From positions 154,848,554-154,912,553 of the forward strand of contig JAVIAB010000051.1 of NCBI GenBank assembly GCA_032433765.1: a stretch of 64,000 bases of DNA, read 5' to 3'. The notes under the pieces were generated by a model, which ran no database searches, had not been told where the DNA came from, and saw nothing but the letters and a program-made list of their open reading frames with translations. This DNA comes from Megaustenia siamemsis (taxonomy: Eukaryota > Mollusca > Gastropoda > Stylommatophora > Ariophantidae). Below are positions 1 to 10,825 of this stretch, in pieces (position 1 is the first letter of the stretch; every line of letters begins with the position of its first letter). The translations under genes and the position numbers were made by a program.

Positions 1-2195
1 TTTGTGCTAATGAGTTTTGATTTCCACAACTTTTCAAGGCTTCTGAAAGACATTGCTGCTTTAGCCAGTCTGATTCTAATTTCTTTGCTCGTATCCCCTT
101 CTCGATCAATGTGACTTCCAAGATAGATAAAGTGATCGATCTCTTCTACTGGTTTGTTTTCCATGTATATTTTGTCACTTGTTGGAATTAAACTTTTCAT
201 GACTTTAGTCTTTTCATGATTGACCTCAAGCCCAATTTTGCTGGCTATTGATGATAGTTCATTTGTGTTTTCCTGCATCGTTTTTATCTGACTGCTGATG
301 AGAACTATGTCATCAGCAAAGTCGAGGTCCTCCAAATGGTCTCCTTGTATCCATTCGATGCCTTTATTACCAGTGCAGCATTTCTTCATTATGAAGTCCA
401 TAACAATTCCAAATAACAAGGGCGATAAAATACATCCTTGTTTAACCCCAGTTTCTATTGGGAAACATTCGCTCAGTCCTTCCTCTGTTCGAACTGCACA
501 TGTGTAACCATCATACATGTCTTTGATAATATTTATGATTTTTGATGGTAAGCCATATTGCTTCAGAATTTTCCACAAAGAATCTCTATGAATACTATCA
601 AATGCTTTTTTGAAGTCGATGAAGTTAAGTACAAAAGGTTTTTGCTTTTCAATGTGTTCCTCCAATATAAGTCGTAGAGTGAAAATGTGGTCAAGACAGC
701 TTCTCCCTTTTCTAAACCCAGCCTGTTCTTCACGTATTACTGTATCTATTGAATCCTTTATTCTATTTAGGATGATTTTACAGAATAACTTTGAGGCAAC
801 TGACAAAAGTGTCACGCCTCTCCAGTTGTTACAATCTCTAAGATTGCCCTTTTTTGGGATCTTAACAATGATTCCTTTTTTCCATTTATGAGGCGTCTTC
901 TCTGTTTTCCAAATGATGTTGAACATTTTTTGGAGATGTATTAAATTATGGCTATCAATTGCCTTGAGGATCTTAGCTGTTAACTTATCCTCTCCAGCAG
1001 CCTTGTTATTGGTCATTAGCTTTAAGGTGGTTTCTATTTCACTCAAGGTGAAGTCATCTAAATTTACATCTAATTCTGCTGCTGGTGTTTCAGCTTCAAA
1101 ATCTATTAAACTGTGAGGTAGTGGACGGTTAAGAATTTCTTTGAAGTGTTCTGCCCAACGGGCTTTTATGTCTGCGCTTGTTGTTAGCATTAATCCAGAT
1201 TTGTCTAGAATTGGTGTTCCACTGGATGTATAGGTGTTTGTCAGCATCTTTTGTACAGTATAAAGAGTTCTGCTGTCTCCTGTAATTGCAGCTGTCTCTG
1301 CTTTCTCTGCCAAGTTGTCTATATAAGCTCTTGTATCTCTTCTTGCCGAACTTTTCACTTTGTTGTCTAATTCTTTGTATGTTGCTTTTGCCAGAACCTT
1401 TCCAAGATCTGTCTTTACATTAGTCATGGCTCTCTTCGCTTCTCTTCTTTCTTTGATGTATTTCCATGTGGTGTCTGAGATCCAAGCTCGTTTTTCCATT
1501 TTCTTCAGTCCAGCACTTGCTTCTGCTGCTGTCATTAGTATTTTGCTCTGTGAGTCCCACATTTCATTGATATCTAAGTCTATTTCACCAAGTGCTGGAT
1601 AACAATTACTTAGCTCTATGTTAAACTTTTCCTTTATGGCTTCATCTTTCAGTTTATGACTATCAATTTTATGTGTAATTGACCTCTTCTGTTGGTTTCT
1701 AAATTTTAATCTTATTTTCCCAATGCACAGGTTGTGGTCACTATTAACATCAGCACCTCTGTATGCTCTTACATCTAATAATGATGATCTGAATTGTTGT
1801 TTAATACATAGGTGGTCAATTTGATTTGATGTTCTATCATCAGGAGATATCCATGTTGTTTTGTGGATATTTTTGTGTGGAAATAATGTCCCACCTATAA
1901 CTAAATTTTCTATTAAACATAATTCTATTAATCTTTCTCCATTCTGACTTGTTGTATTACAGCCTTCTCTCCCCATCACATGTTCCACTCCTGCGTTATC
2001 TTGTCCTACTTTGGCGTTGAAGTCTCCCATTACAATTAAAAGATCGTGTTTTGGTATTTTGTTTATAAGTTGTTGCAGTTGGTTATAAAAATCATCCTTA
2101 ACTTCATCATCAGCTTCGTTAGTAGGCGCATAACATTGAATAATTGAAAGTCTTCCATGTTTTGTAACTACACATGTATTAACACAGCTTTCTAA
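1..2195 (-). CDS. LINE endonuclease-reverse transcriptase, partial, unbroken frame
   Basis: Read on the minus strand, one frame stays open from a TAA at 2196-2198 to the left edge, about 731 codons with no stop codon. The 5' part is the C-terminal half of an APE-type endonuclease: GDFNAKVG near 2007-2030, an IDHL box near 1815 and SDHNL near 1735. A linker follows, then a reverse transcriptase with QAGFRKGRSC near 700-730, DFKKAFDS near 600-622, GVKQGCILSP near 418-450 and the catalytic FADD box at 309-320. The 3' end (rest of thumb, 3' UTR) lies outside the window and the endonuclease N-terminus is missing where the copy meets a minisatellite. The element would copy its own RNA into the genome by target-primed reverse transcription. 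It resembles RTE-like elements often annotated as craniofacial development protein 2-like; the clade is uncertain. Its intactness suggests a young copy, but without its 5' end it cannot be autonomous. Confidence 0.9.
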
Positions 2196-2421
2196 TTACA
2201 CATGTATTAACACAGCTTCCTAATTACACATGCATTAACACAGCTCTCTAATTACACATGTATTAACACAGCTTCCTAATTACACATGTATTAGCACAGC
2301 TCTCTAATTACACATGTTTAACACAGCTATCTAATTACACATGTTTAACACAGCTATCTAATTACACATGTTTAACACAGCTATCTAATTACACATGTTT
2401 TAACACAGCTCTCTAATTACA
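2166..2421. repeat. Minisatellite, about 28-bp unit, roughly 9 copies
   Basis: The unit contains AATTACACATGTATTAACAC and shortens to 27 bp (ACATGTTTAACAC) in later copies. It abuts the truncated 5' side of the LINE, and the last LINE bases (GTAACTACACATG) look like a unit with two or three substitutions, so the array may have been seeded from the LINE coding sequence. Confidence 0.9.
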
Positions 2422-2506
2422 TTTCATAAAATCATCGGTTAAATATCGTGCGTGTATCTATAAATGTAATACTACAGCAATACTTATATGACCGTCTATA
2501 AATCTG

Positions 2507-4110
2507 TATGACTCTATATCGTGAGCAGTCGAACTATAATGTCTAAAGCAACAGTCGATGGTATGACTCTATATCGTGAGCAGTCGAACTATAACGTCTA
2601 AAGCAACAGTCGATGGTATGACTCTATATCGTGAGCAGTCGAACTATAATGTCTAAAGCAACAGTCGATGGTATGACTCTATATCGTGAGCAGTCGAACT
2701 ATAATGTCTAAAGCAACAGTCGATGGTATGACTCTATATCGTGAGCAGTCGAACTATAATGTCTAAAGCAACAGTCGATGGTATGACTCTATATCGTGAG
2801 CAGTCGAACTATAATGTCTAAAGCAACAGTCGATGGTATGACTCTATATCGTGAGCAGTCGAACTATAATGTCTAAAGCAACAGTCGATGGTATGACTCT
2901 ATATCGTGAGCAGTCGAACTATAACGTCTAAAGCAACAGTCGATGGTATGACTCTATATCGTGAGCAGTCGAACTATAATGTCTAAAGCAACAGTCGATG
3001 GTATGACTCTATATCGTGAGCAGTCGAACTATAATGTCTAAAGCAACAGTCGATGGTATGACTCTATATCGTGAGCAGTCGAACTATAATGTCTAAAGCA
3101 ACAGTCGATGGTATGACTCTATATCGTGAGCAGTCGAACTATAATGTCTAAAGCAACAGTCGATGGTATGACTCTATATCGTGAGCAGTCGAACTATAAT
3201 GTCTAAAGCAACAGTCGATGGTATGACTCTATATCGTGAGCAGTCGAACTATAATGTCTAAAGCAACAGTCGATGGTATGACTCTATATCGTGAGCAGTC
3301 GAACTATAATGTCTAAAGCAACAGTCGATGGTATGACTCTATATCGTGAGCAGTCGAACTATAATGTCTAAAGCAACAGTCGATGGTATGACTCTATATC
3401 GTGAGCAGTCGAACTATAATGTCTAAAGCAACAGTCGATGGTATGACTCTATATCGTGAGCAGTCGAACTATAATGTCTAAAGCAACAGTCGATGGTATG
3501 ACTCTATATCGTGAGCAGTCGAACTATAATGTCTAAAGCAACAGTCGATGGTATGACTCTATATCGTGAGCAGTCGAACTATAATGTCTAAAGCAACAGT
3601 CGATGGTATGACTCTATATCGTGAGCAGTCGAACTATAATGTCTAAAGCAACAGTCGATGGTATGACTCTATATCGTGAGCAGTCGAACTATAATGTCTA
3701 AAGCAACAGTCGATGGTATGACTCTATATCGTGAGCAGTCGAACTATAATGTCTAAAGCAACAGTCGATGGTATGACTCTATATCGTGAGCAGTCGAACT
3801 ATAATGTCTAAAGCAACAGTCGATGGTATGACTCTATATCGTGAGCAGTCGAACTATAATGTCTAAAGCAACAGTCGATGGTATGGCTCTATATCGTGAG
3901 CAGTCGAACTATAATGTCTAAAGCAACAGTCGATGGTATGGCTCTATATCGTGAGCAGTCGAACTATAATGTCTAAAGCAAAACTCGATGGAATGACTCT
4001 ATATCGTGAGCAGTCGAACTATAATGTCTAAAGCAACAGTCGATGGTATGACTCTATATAGTGAGCAGTCGAACTATAATGTCTAAAGCAACAGTCGATG
4101 GTATGACTCT
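2507..4110. repeat. Minisatellite, 55-bp unit, about 29 copies
   Basis: Nearly identical 55-bp units begin GTATGACTCTATATCGTGAG and carry the short direct repeat CAGTCGA twice per unit. Only scattered substitutions occur (for example AACGTC for AATGTC, GGCTCT for GACTCT near 3885-3945), mostly in the last few copies. Such homogeneity implies recent expansion or conversion. Confidence 0.97.
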
Positions 4111-4220
4111 CCAGGTTCTATAAGAAAATCAGCACAACTGCTTCGGCCGCCACAAATCACAGACACGATCATCTAATTTCATTGTTCTTGTCTTCAGAAA
4201 TTTCTTGAATCCATGTACAA

Positions 4221-4611
4221 AATCTCACCCTGTACTGACTCAACTCTTGAGGTGAATCATCGCAATGAAAATAATCTCACCTAGTACTGATTCAACTCTT
4301 GAGGTGAATCATCGCAATGAAAAAAGTCTCACCCAGTACTGACTCAACTCTTGAGGTGAATCATCGCAATGAAAATAATCTCACCCAGTACTGACTCAAC
4401 TCTTGAGGTGAATCATCGCAATGAAAAAAATCTCACCCAGTACTGACTCAACTCTTGAGGTGAATCATCGCAATGAAAAAAATCTCACCCAGTACTGACT
4501 CAACTCATGAGGTGAATCAAATAATCTCACCCAGTACTGACTCAACTCTTGAGGTGAATCATCGCAATGAAAAAAATCTCATCCAGTACTGACTCCACTC
4601 TTGAGGTAAAC
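4221..4611. repeat. Minisatellite, about 52-bp unit, 7-8 copies, with an internal hairpin
   Basis: Units start CTCACCCAGTACTGACTCAA. Each carries the inverted repeat CTCAA-CTC-TTGAG, with TCACC and GGTGA placed further out in inverted order. One copy near 4500-4530 is shortened and has lost the ATCGCAATGAAA segment. Confidence 0.92.
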
Positions 4612-4666
4612 TCAACACTTATTTCAGCTACATGACCTCCTTCCAGAGCTAAATTCTCAATTTGAG

Positions 4667-5250
4667 ATTCTTTTCTTTCTCTTCTTTGCGTTCCCCCCGG
4701 TCAAGTGGGCGCGGATTATTTGTGTCGCTAGTTGACGACAAAGCCACGATATTTGTGCTTTTAAGCCCGACACATCCATCTTCGGCACGAGTAAGTTTTC
4801 ATCACAATTTTTTTCCTGAACAGCGGCCATTTTTGGCCAACTTTTTTCCACTTTTTAATGCCAAAAGCCTATTAACGTGCGCGAGTGCACACGGGTCCTC
4901 CTGTTTCCCGCCGTTATCCGAGAAGGCTAGACAACTCACTATTCAGAGACCAGGGGAAGGAGAAGAGCAAGAGGCAGACAGAGGAAGACTTAGAGATAAC
5001 ATCAAAGAAGCGCTACAACTACAATTGACAATGAGTGAAGCCGCCAAAAGGGGGAGAACTAGAACTGCGTATCTCTGTCGACACCCTGACGGGTACACGA
5101 GGAAGTGAAGAGACAGGGGATGTTCGAGGAAACCACGTTTTCAAAATTGAAAAATTCCCACTGAAGGTGGCAAGATTCGAACCCCTGACCTTCTGTCCAG
5201 GGTCCAACGTCTTCTCTATACCACAGTGTCCGATTGAAGATAACCATAAC
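4667..5250 (-). mobile_element. tRNA-derived SINE, family S2, copy without array
   Basis: On the minus strand a tRNA-like head lies at about 5165-5250, with GGTTCGAATCT as the B-box-like motif and TGGTATAGAGAAG in the A-box position. The body runs leftwards to about 4667. The stretch from 4675 to 4960 matches 33200-33450, including a TCCATCTTCGGCA core, an ACACGGG segment and a single GAGAAGGCTAGACAACTCAC segment. In the other copy that last segment is expanded into a 73-unit array, which makes this copy the unexpanded reference. The open frames here are by-products of the SINE and not genes. Confidence 0.65.
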
Positions 5251-5837
5251 ATATCAGATGCACAAACAAGTATAGGATATATTATCTTTTTCCTAACATT
5301 CCGTAATTAACTAATCCTTCTACCCCTCATCTCCTAACACCAAGAACCTCTCTAGTCAAGCTTATCAATTATGTAATGAGCTCTGCCAAGCTTGGTCTAT
5401 TAGCAGTATTGACAATTCTAAGTGAGCGATTAGTATTGCGGCACGCGCGTAATAAGGAACAATTGCGTCAATTGGCCATTATATATCATGCTCCAATGTT
5501 TAAGTTATCCTTCTTTTTGATCCTTTTTAACGAATTATTATAATAACAATTAATGATACCCTACAACAGATACGTTATAAAGTACATGGAGATACAAGTA
5601 GTCAATTAGCATTTAGGTGTTTGTGCCTACACAAACGGTCTATGAAATACAAGTGGTAGGTCAATATAAAGTCTGTCTACTTTTACTGAGCACTAAAACA
5701 TGTGTGCCAGTTACTCGCTGATGACATCAGATTAGGAAAACATTAAAATACTTGACTGGTCCCAGGAGAAACTTTGTTAATGTTCACTAAAAGACTCAAT
5801 GTTATTCACCCCGCTGTGTACATGCACAATATGGGTA
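5251..5837. other. Unassigned AT-rich sequence
   Basis: No coding frame, tRNA-like head or tandem array could be recognised. It lies between the S2 SINE and a GTGA-rich microsatellite. Confidence 0.5.
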
Positions 5838-6050
5838 GAGAATGAGTGAGTGTGAGTCAGCGCAAGAGTGAGTGAGAGAGAGATAGTCGGTGAGTGAGTG
5901 AGTGAGTGAGTGAGTGAGTGAGTGAGTATGAATTAGTGAGAGAGTTAGTAACAGAGACATTGTGAGAGTGAATGATTGAGTGCGAGTGAGTGAGAGAATA
6001 GTGAGAGAGACAGAGATTAGTGTGCGAGTGAGTGAGTAAGCAAGTGGGAG
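5838..6050. repeat. GTGA-rich microsatellite
   Basis: Interrupted GTGA/GAGT repeats, with a clean (GTGA)n run near 5890-5930. The ends are degenerate GAGAGA and GTGA mixtures. Serine- and histidine-rich frames across it are artefacts. Confidence 0.9.
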
Positions 6051-6129
6051 ACAGACATGAAGATATGGGCAACACAGGTAGAGACGGAATCAAGCGTCTG
6101 CTAAAAAACAGTAAAGTCAATAGGGCAGC

Positions 6130-7176
6130 TGAGGCCACAATTAGATACACCGAAGTCCAGTCGCTGATGACGCTGGATAAGACAGAAGGTTATCAAAGAA
6201 CTCAGGGAAACAATCGGCATATTTCTGGTAAAATACTAACTAAAAACAACTATAAGACCACCCAGGGAGTCAGACAAGGCTGTGTTCTGTCACCGGATTT
6301 GTTTTCACTTTACAACGAACATATTATGAGATTAATAGCAGACAAAAAAGGAATTGAAGTCAACAGTTACAACATAAGTAATTTACGATATGCGGATGAC
6401 ACAGTCTTAATAGCAGAGACAGAGAACGAACTACAAGAAATGATAGACATAATAGTAGAAGAAAGCAACAAGAAAGGTCTCAGTCTGAATAGTAAGAAAA
6501 CAGAAGTAATGATTATATCGAAGAAACAATCATCACCATCATGCAGCATAAAAATAAACGAGACAAATCTGAAACAAGTGCAACGTTTGAAATACTTGGG
6601 CACAGTGATAACATCAGATGGAAGTTGCAACATAGAAATAAAAAGCAGAATAGCTCAGGCCAAAATAGCATTTAAGAAAATGAAAAATGTCTTATGCAAC
6701 AAATCTTTGTCAATAGAAATGAGAAAGAGCGTTCGTCGATGCTATATAGAACCATTTCTGACCTATGGAAGCGAATCATGGACAATAGACAAACAAAGGA
6801 AAAAACGATTAGAGGCCACAGAGAAGGGATTTCTCAGAAGAATGTTGGAAGTTCCATGGACAGCTAAAAAGACCAAGGAGAAAGTTCTCGAAGAGGCCAA
6901 CACAAAAAGGGAGCTCTTAAAAAAGACACCAGAAAGAAACAATTAACATTTTTGGGCACATCATGAGAAGAGGAAAGTTGGAATACTTGGTTATAACTGG
7001 CAAAATAAAAGGAAAGAGAGATAGTGGACGACATAGAGAGAAAATACTGGATAGCTTGGTGTCATGGCATGGAAAACATTCAACAACAGAACTCATACGA
7101 TGCACTGTGGATAGAAGATTGTGGTAGGACATGATCGCCAACGCCATCCGGTACGGCACATGATGATGATGATAAA
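6130..7176 (+). pseudogene. RTE-type LINE, family A, 5'-truncated copy
   Basis: Carries the C-terminal part of a BovB/RTE-like reverse transcriptase: GVRQGCVLSPDLF near 6268-6306, the catalytic YADD box near 6388, KYLGTVITSDG near 6590-6622, YGSESWT near 6765 and FLRRMLEVPWTAKK near 6830-6875. The frame runs to 6946, where an indel shifts it; the tail FLGHIMRRGKLEYL then continues in another frame with a further in-frame stop near 7126. The 3' end is a short TGATGATGATGAT tail, which fits RTE elements, whose 3' ends are short microsatellites and not poly(A). The endonuclease and the N-terminal part of the RT are missing. The copy cannot encode a working protein. It is the best family A reference in the window. 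Confidence 0.9.
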
Positions 7177-7263
7177 CCACCAAGCATCTCCCAATAGTTC
7201 AGATCCGTGACTATGACTGGTTTTAACAGGGAACGAAGGGAACACTTCTCCAGGGATCTTCAT

Positions 7264-7864
7264 GACAACTGATCAACAATGAACAACTTCACAGACAACT
7301 GATCAACAATGAACAACTTCACAGACAGCTGATCCACAATGAACAACTTCACAGACAACTGATCAACAATGAACAACTTCACAGACAACTGATCAACAAT
7401 GAACAACTTCACAGACAACTGATCCACAATGAACAACTTCACAGACAACAGTTCCACAATGAACAACTTCACAGACAACAGTTCCACAATGAACAACTTC
7501 ACAGACAACTGATCCACAATGAACAACTTCACAGACAACAGTTCCACAATGAACAACTTCACAGACAGCTGATCCACAATGAACAACGTCACAGACAACT
7601 GATCCACAATGAACAACTTCACAGACAACTGATCCACAATGAACAACTTCACAGACAACTGATCCACAATGAACAACGTCACAGACAACTGATCCACAAT
7701 GAACAACTTCACAGACAACTGATCCACAATGAACAACTTCACAGACAACTGATCCACAATGAACAACTTCACAGACAACTGATCCACAATGAACAACTTC
7801 ACAGACAACTGATCCACAATGAACAACTTCACAGACAACTGATCAACAATGAACAACTTCACAG
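7264..7864. repeat. Minisatellite, 30-bp unit, 20 copies
   Basis: The unit contains ACAGACAACTGATCCACAAT followed by GAACAACTTC. Because 30 is a multiple of three, the minus strand shows a long frame repeating the ten residues VKLFIVDQLS. Variants CAACAGTTCC and AACGTC are scattered through the array. The array lies between two LINE fragments. Confidence 0.96.
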
Positions 7865-7899
7865 CGAACGCCTGACAAGAGCAAACTGCTAGACTAGCA

Positions 7900-8345
7900 A
7901 TCAACATCATCAGGTGCCATGCCAGTTGGGTCAGGCGATCACTTCTCTCTACATCACTCGGTCCTTCATGCATGTCATAATTTCAGTCGGTGACCGTTTA
8001 TTATGCCATTTGGATACGCTGTTCAATATTTTTTTCTCTTGGTTTTCCTCTCCTCTTCTTTCCATTCATTCTGCCTGTTATTATAATATTCCCAACGCCT
8101 TCTTTTCACATGACATGACCTAAAAATGTAGATTGCCTCTTCCGTTTGACTCTGATGATATTTCTCGTTTCTCCGGCATGTTTTAAACATTCTTCATTTG
8201 AAACGTTTGCTATCCACGGAGTTTGTAATATTCTTCTGATAAACCACAGCTGCCTCTCTAGACTAGTAACAAGATACAAATATGGAAGTACAACATGAGC
8301 AGCTTTTCCTATCTTGTCTAACAAATAGTAGTACGAGTTTTGCAA
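7900..8345 (-). pseudogene. RTE-type LINE, 3' fragment
   Basis: On the minus strand the frame at 8106-8345 contains RRILQTPWIANVSNEE and ends in FLGHVM, the RT C-terminal segment seen in family A but clearly diverged. The sequence then runs to a GGTGCC...GATGATG 3' end at about 7902-7920. It is a short 5'-truncated copy of an older or different RTE subfamily. It has no other domain and no coding potential. Confidence 0.8.
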
Positions 8346-9120
8346 AACGTATTAGTTCGAAACAGTAAAATGTGTATGAGCTTTACCTGGTCGACAGTCT
8401 CCAGAATGCAACCGTTGGTGATAGCCAGTTAGAAGTCCAAGCCCAGGTCCAACAGGTGCCAACGAACATCCAACGTGAAACAAATGAGACCAGAAAGCAG
8501 CTCTTTTTCTCAATGTCAGTCTATGGCCATCACGAAGCCCGCTCGAGGGCCTAATTCCCGAAGTGTGCTCAGCTTAGTCGTGTTTAACCTGGGATGAAGA
8601 GAAACAAGCTGGTAAGTTTGCTGACTGATCTATGTAAGCACAGCCTCCAATAGCCACAAGTCTCACTACTGCACGACATTCTCAAGATTGACATTTCCCC
8701 ACGTCGTTTCTAACACTCACGTTGTTTAACTTGCATTACTTCTGACTTATCGCCACAACGAATGCACGGACAGCTATTTCTATGGGATAGAGAACGTGGC
8801 TTTTTCTACGTTTTTATTCTGATGACCTTTTTAGCGATGTGATCATATTAAACCATAACACTAAATATCGTGTTACCTCGAGCGATGTGGTCTGCCTATA
8901 CATCAATAACATACATTGTCAGGGACTACATTTATTCCTGTCTCTATCTAGATAAAAGGCAAATTTGGAGGTCAATTATTTATTTTCCTTTCTGATATAA
9001 TTAAGGGTGAAAAAGGTGAGGGAGGGGTGAAAGACTCGTTCATGAACTTACTGTCCGTGGGGGACGCGATGTTCAAACACGTCACTCAGAGCATCAACAA
9101 CATGCAAAGTGAAGGGAGTG
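8346..9120. other. Unassigned unique sequence
   Basis: Contains a 60-codon frame at 8372-8554 (glutamine-rich, ending GHHEARSRA) that I do not recognise and doubt is a gene. No repeat structure, splice-bounded exon or RNA gene was evident. Confidence 0.45.
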
Positions 9121-9279
9121 ATCATCAAACGTCGCGGTTCTATTGTTATTTTTGTAAGGATGATCGTTGTATCATCATCAAACGTCGCGGTTCTATTGTT
9201 ATTTTTGTAAGGATGATCGTTGTATCATCATCAAACGTCGCGGTTCTATTGTTATTTTTATAAGGATGATCGTTGTATT
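9121..9279. repeat. Tandem triplication, 53-bp unit
   Basis: Three head-to-tail copies of a 53-bp unit beginning ATCATCAAACGTCGCGGTTC. The third differs by single bases (TTTTTAT for TTTTTGT). The 78-codon frame over it is a by-product. Confidence 0.95.
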
Positions 9280-9479
9280 ATTTCCTATAGCAATTTGTTC
9301 TTAAACTAAACAATGAAAACAACAGATGTGGTAGCCTAATGTCCGCTTTTCAGGTTGCCCACAAAGATAGATTACCTTCCAAAATAACTTTTTTTTTTGT
9401 TGTTCTGCTGATAAATTTTAACATAACATTTACAATGAGTTCATCCCTTGCTTTTAATTTGTAATCTCATCGCACAATT

Positions 9480-9640
9480 GTTACCTCATATTAGAAAAAA
9501 AGAAAAAAGATAATTTATCTCATCTTATAGCAGAATAGTTCTCTTACCTCATATTAGAAAAGATAATTTATCTTATCTTATAGCAGAATAGTTCTCTTAC
9601 CTCATATTAGAAAATATATCTCATATCATAGTAACGTGTT
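9480..9640. repeat. Short tandem repeat, about 55-bp unit, 2-3 copies
   Basis: CTTACCTCATATTAGAAAA recurs at about 9480, 9543 and 9598, followed each time by a GATAATTTATC or ATATATCTC segment. Copies are diverged. Confidence 0.75.
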
Positions 9641-9735
9641 TCTCTCATCAACAGTACGGTAGCTGTCACCTCATATTAGTAATTCTATCATCTTATACTA
9701 TGACCGTTCTGTTATCTAAACTATAGCTACTTCAT

Positions 9736-10024
9736 CTCATAGTAATGTAATTTTATCATCTCCAAATATTATCAGCTCATAGTAATGTAATTTTATCATC
9801 TCCAAATATTATCAGCTCATAGTAATGTAATTTTATCATCTCCAAATATTATCAGCTCAAAGTAATGTAATTTTATCATCTCCAAATATTATCAGCTCAT
9901 AGTAATGTAATTTTATCATCTCCAAATATTATCATCTCATAGTAATGTAATTTTATCATCTCCAAATATTATCAGCTCATAGTAATGTAATTTTATCATC
10001 TCCAAATATTATCAGCTCATAGTA
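9736..10024. repeat. Minisatellite, 40-bp unit, about 7 copies
   Basis: Units begin CTCATAGTAATGTAATTTTA and end CCAAATATTATCAG. They are nearly identical. The last unit is interrupted by a SINE whose target-site duplication is part of the unit. Confidence 0.95.
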
Positions 10025-10257
10025 AAAAAAAAAAAAAAAAGTAAAGTACCCCCGTCACGCCAAGTGGCGTATAGGGAATATGGTGTTAGTGATCATAAAT
10101 TTTACAGACCTTCAGCACATGATTTTTGGGGTAATGTGGTCGGTATTACGCCCGTGCCGCTTTACTTTCCCAGAAAAAAATCCGGTACCCATTTAAGGCT
10201 GGGTGAACCCGGAAACCTTCTGTTGGGATCGAACCCTACCCCTTGTCATTTGTAGTC
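10025..10257 (-). mobile_element. tRNA-derived SINE, family S1, 5'-truncated, with target-site duplication
   Basis: Matches 20321-20570 in inverse orientation. ATCAGCTCATAGTA is duplicated at 10011-10024 and 10258-10271, so the insertion is exactly delimited. The 3' side is a T-rich tail (A-run at 10025-10039 on the plus strand). The head is truncated before the A box, but the B-box-like GGGTTCGATCC remains. It inserted into the terminal unit of the 40-bp array, so the array is older than the SINE. Confidence 0.9.
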
Positions 10258-10289
10258 ATCAGCTCATAGTAGTGTAGTTCTATTATCTT

Positions 10290-10825
10290 TTCTTCTTCGT
10301 TTATCATGTTCTGCTTTTTGCCGATAGGCATCGCAAGCTTAAGTCATTGATGTGTTTTCTATCAAGGGCACTTTCTGTGGCTTGGTACATATAGATTTGG
10401 TATTGTTTTATTATGTCGTCAATTCTCTCAATCCTTCTCCTTCTTGATCTACCTCTATATCTTTGTTGTTCCATTTTGTTGTTATCAGTTCTTGATGCCG
10501 GAGCTGAGGGTTTCATGCACATTCAATGTTCAAATCACTTTAATCTTTGTCTCTCTATGTATTTGATTACTGGTATAATTCCAACAGTGTTTCTGGTTTC
10601 ATTGTTCTTTACATGATCTCTTTGTGTTTTGTTCGCAGCTTTTCTGAGGCATCTCTTCTTACATGTTGTCAGTTCTCTGTCTTGATCTTTAGTCAGAGTC
10701 CATGTTTGACATTAATAGCAAAGTGTTGGAATATAAAGATAGAGTTGATCAAGTTCTTTGTTTCCATTGAGACCGCAGGATGCTTTAAAACTGGCGACAT
10801 TTGGTCTGTAACAAATTGTTAGCAC
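10290..10825 (-). pseudogene. LINE family C, RT C-terminal and 3' part
   Basis: On the minus strand, WTLTKDQDRELTTC, RCLRKAANKTQRDH and KYIERQRLK appear in succession, followed by MEQQRYRGRSRRRRIERIDD, the basic tail typical of RTE-like RTs. At least two stop codons and a frame change break it. It continues the RT that is interrupted by the 60-bp array at 10826-12185 and resumes at 12186. The 3' end is near 10290. Confidence 0.8.

Noticed and set aside
298..1602. Four plus-strand frames of 67-93 codons
   Set aside because: They are antisense to the long unbroken LINE frame on the minus strand.
2507..4110. CRISPR-like array
   Set aside because: The units are contiguous and identical throughout, with no unique spacers, and the surroundings are animal transposons.
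7260..7973. 237-codon frame with repeated VKLFIVDQLS
   Set aside because: A 30-bp array artefact. No start context, signal sequence or conserved flanking domain was found.
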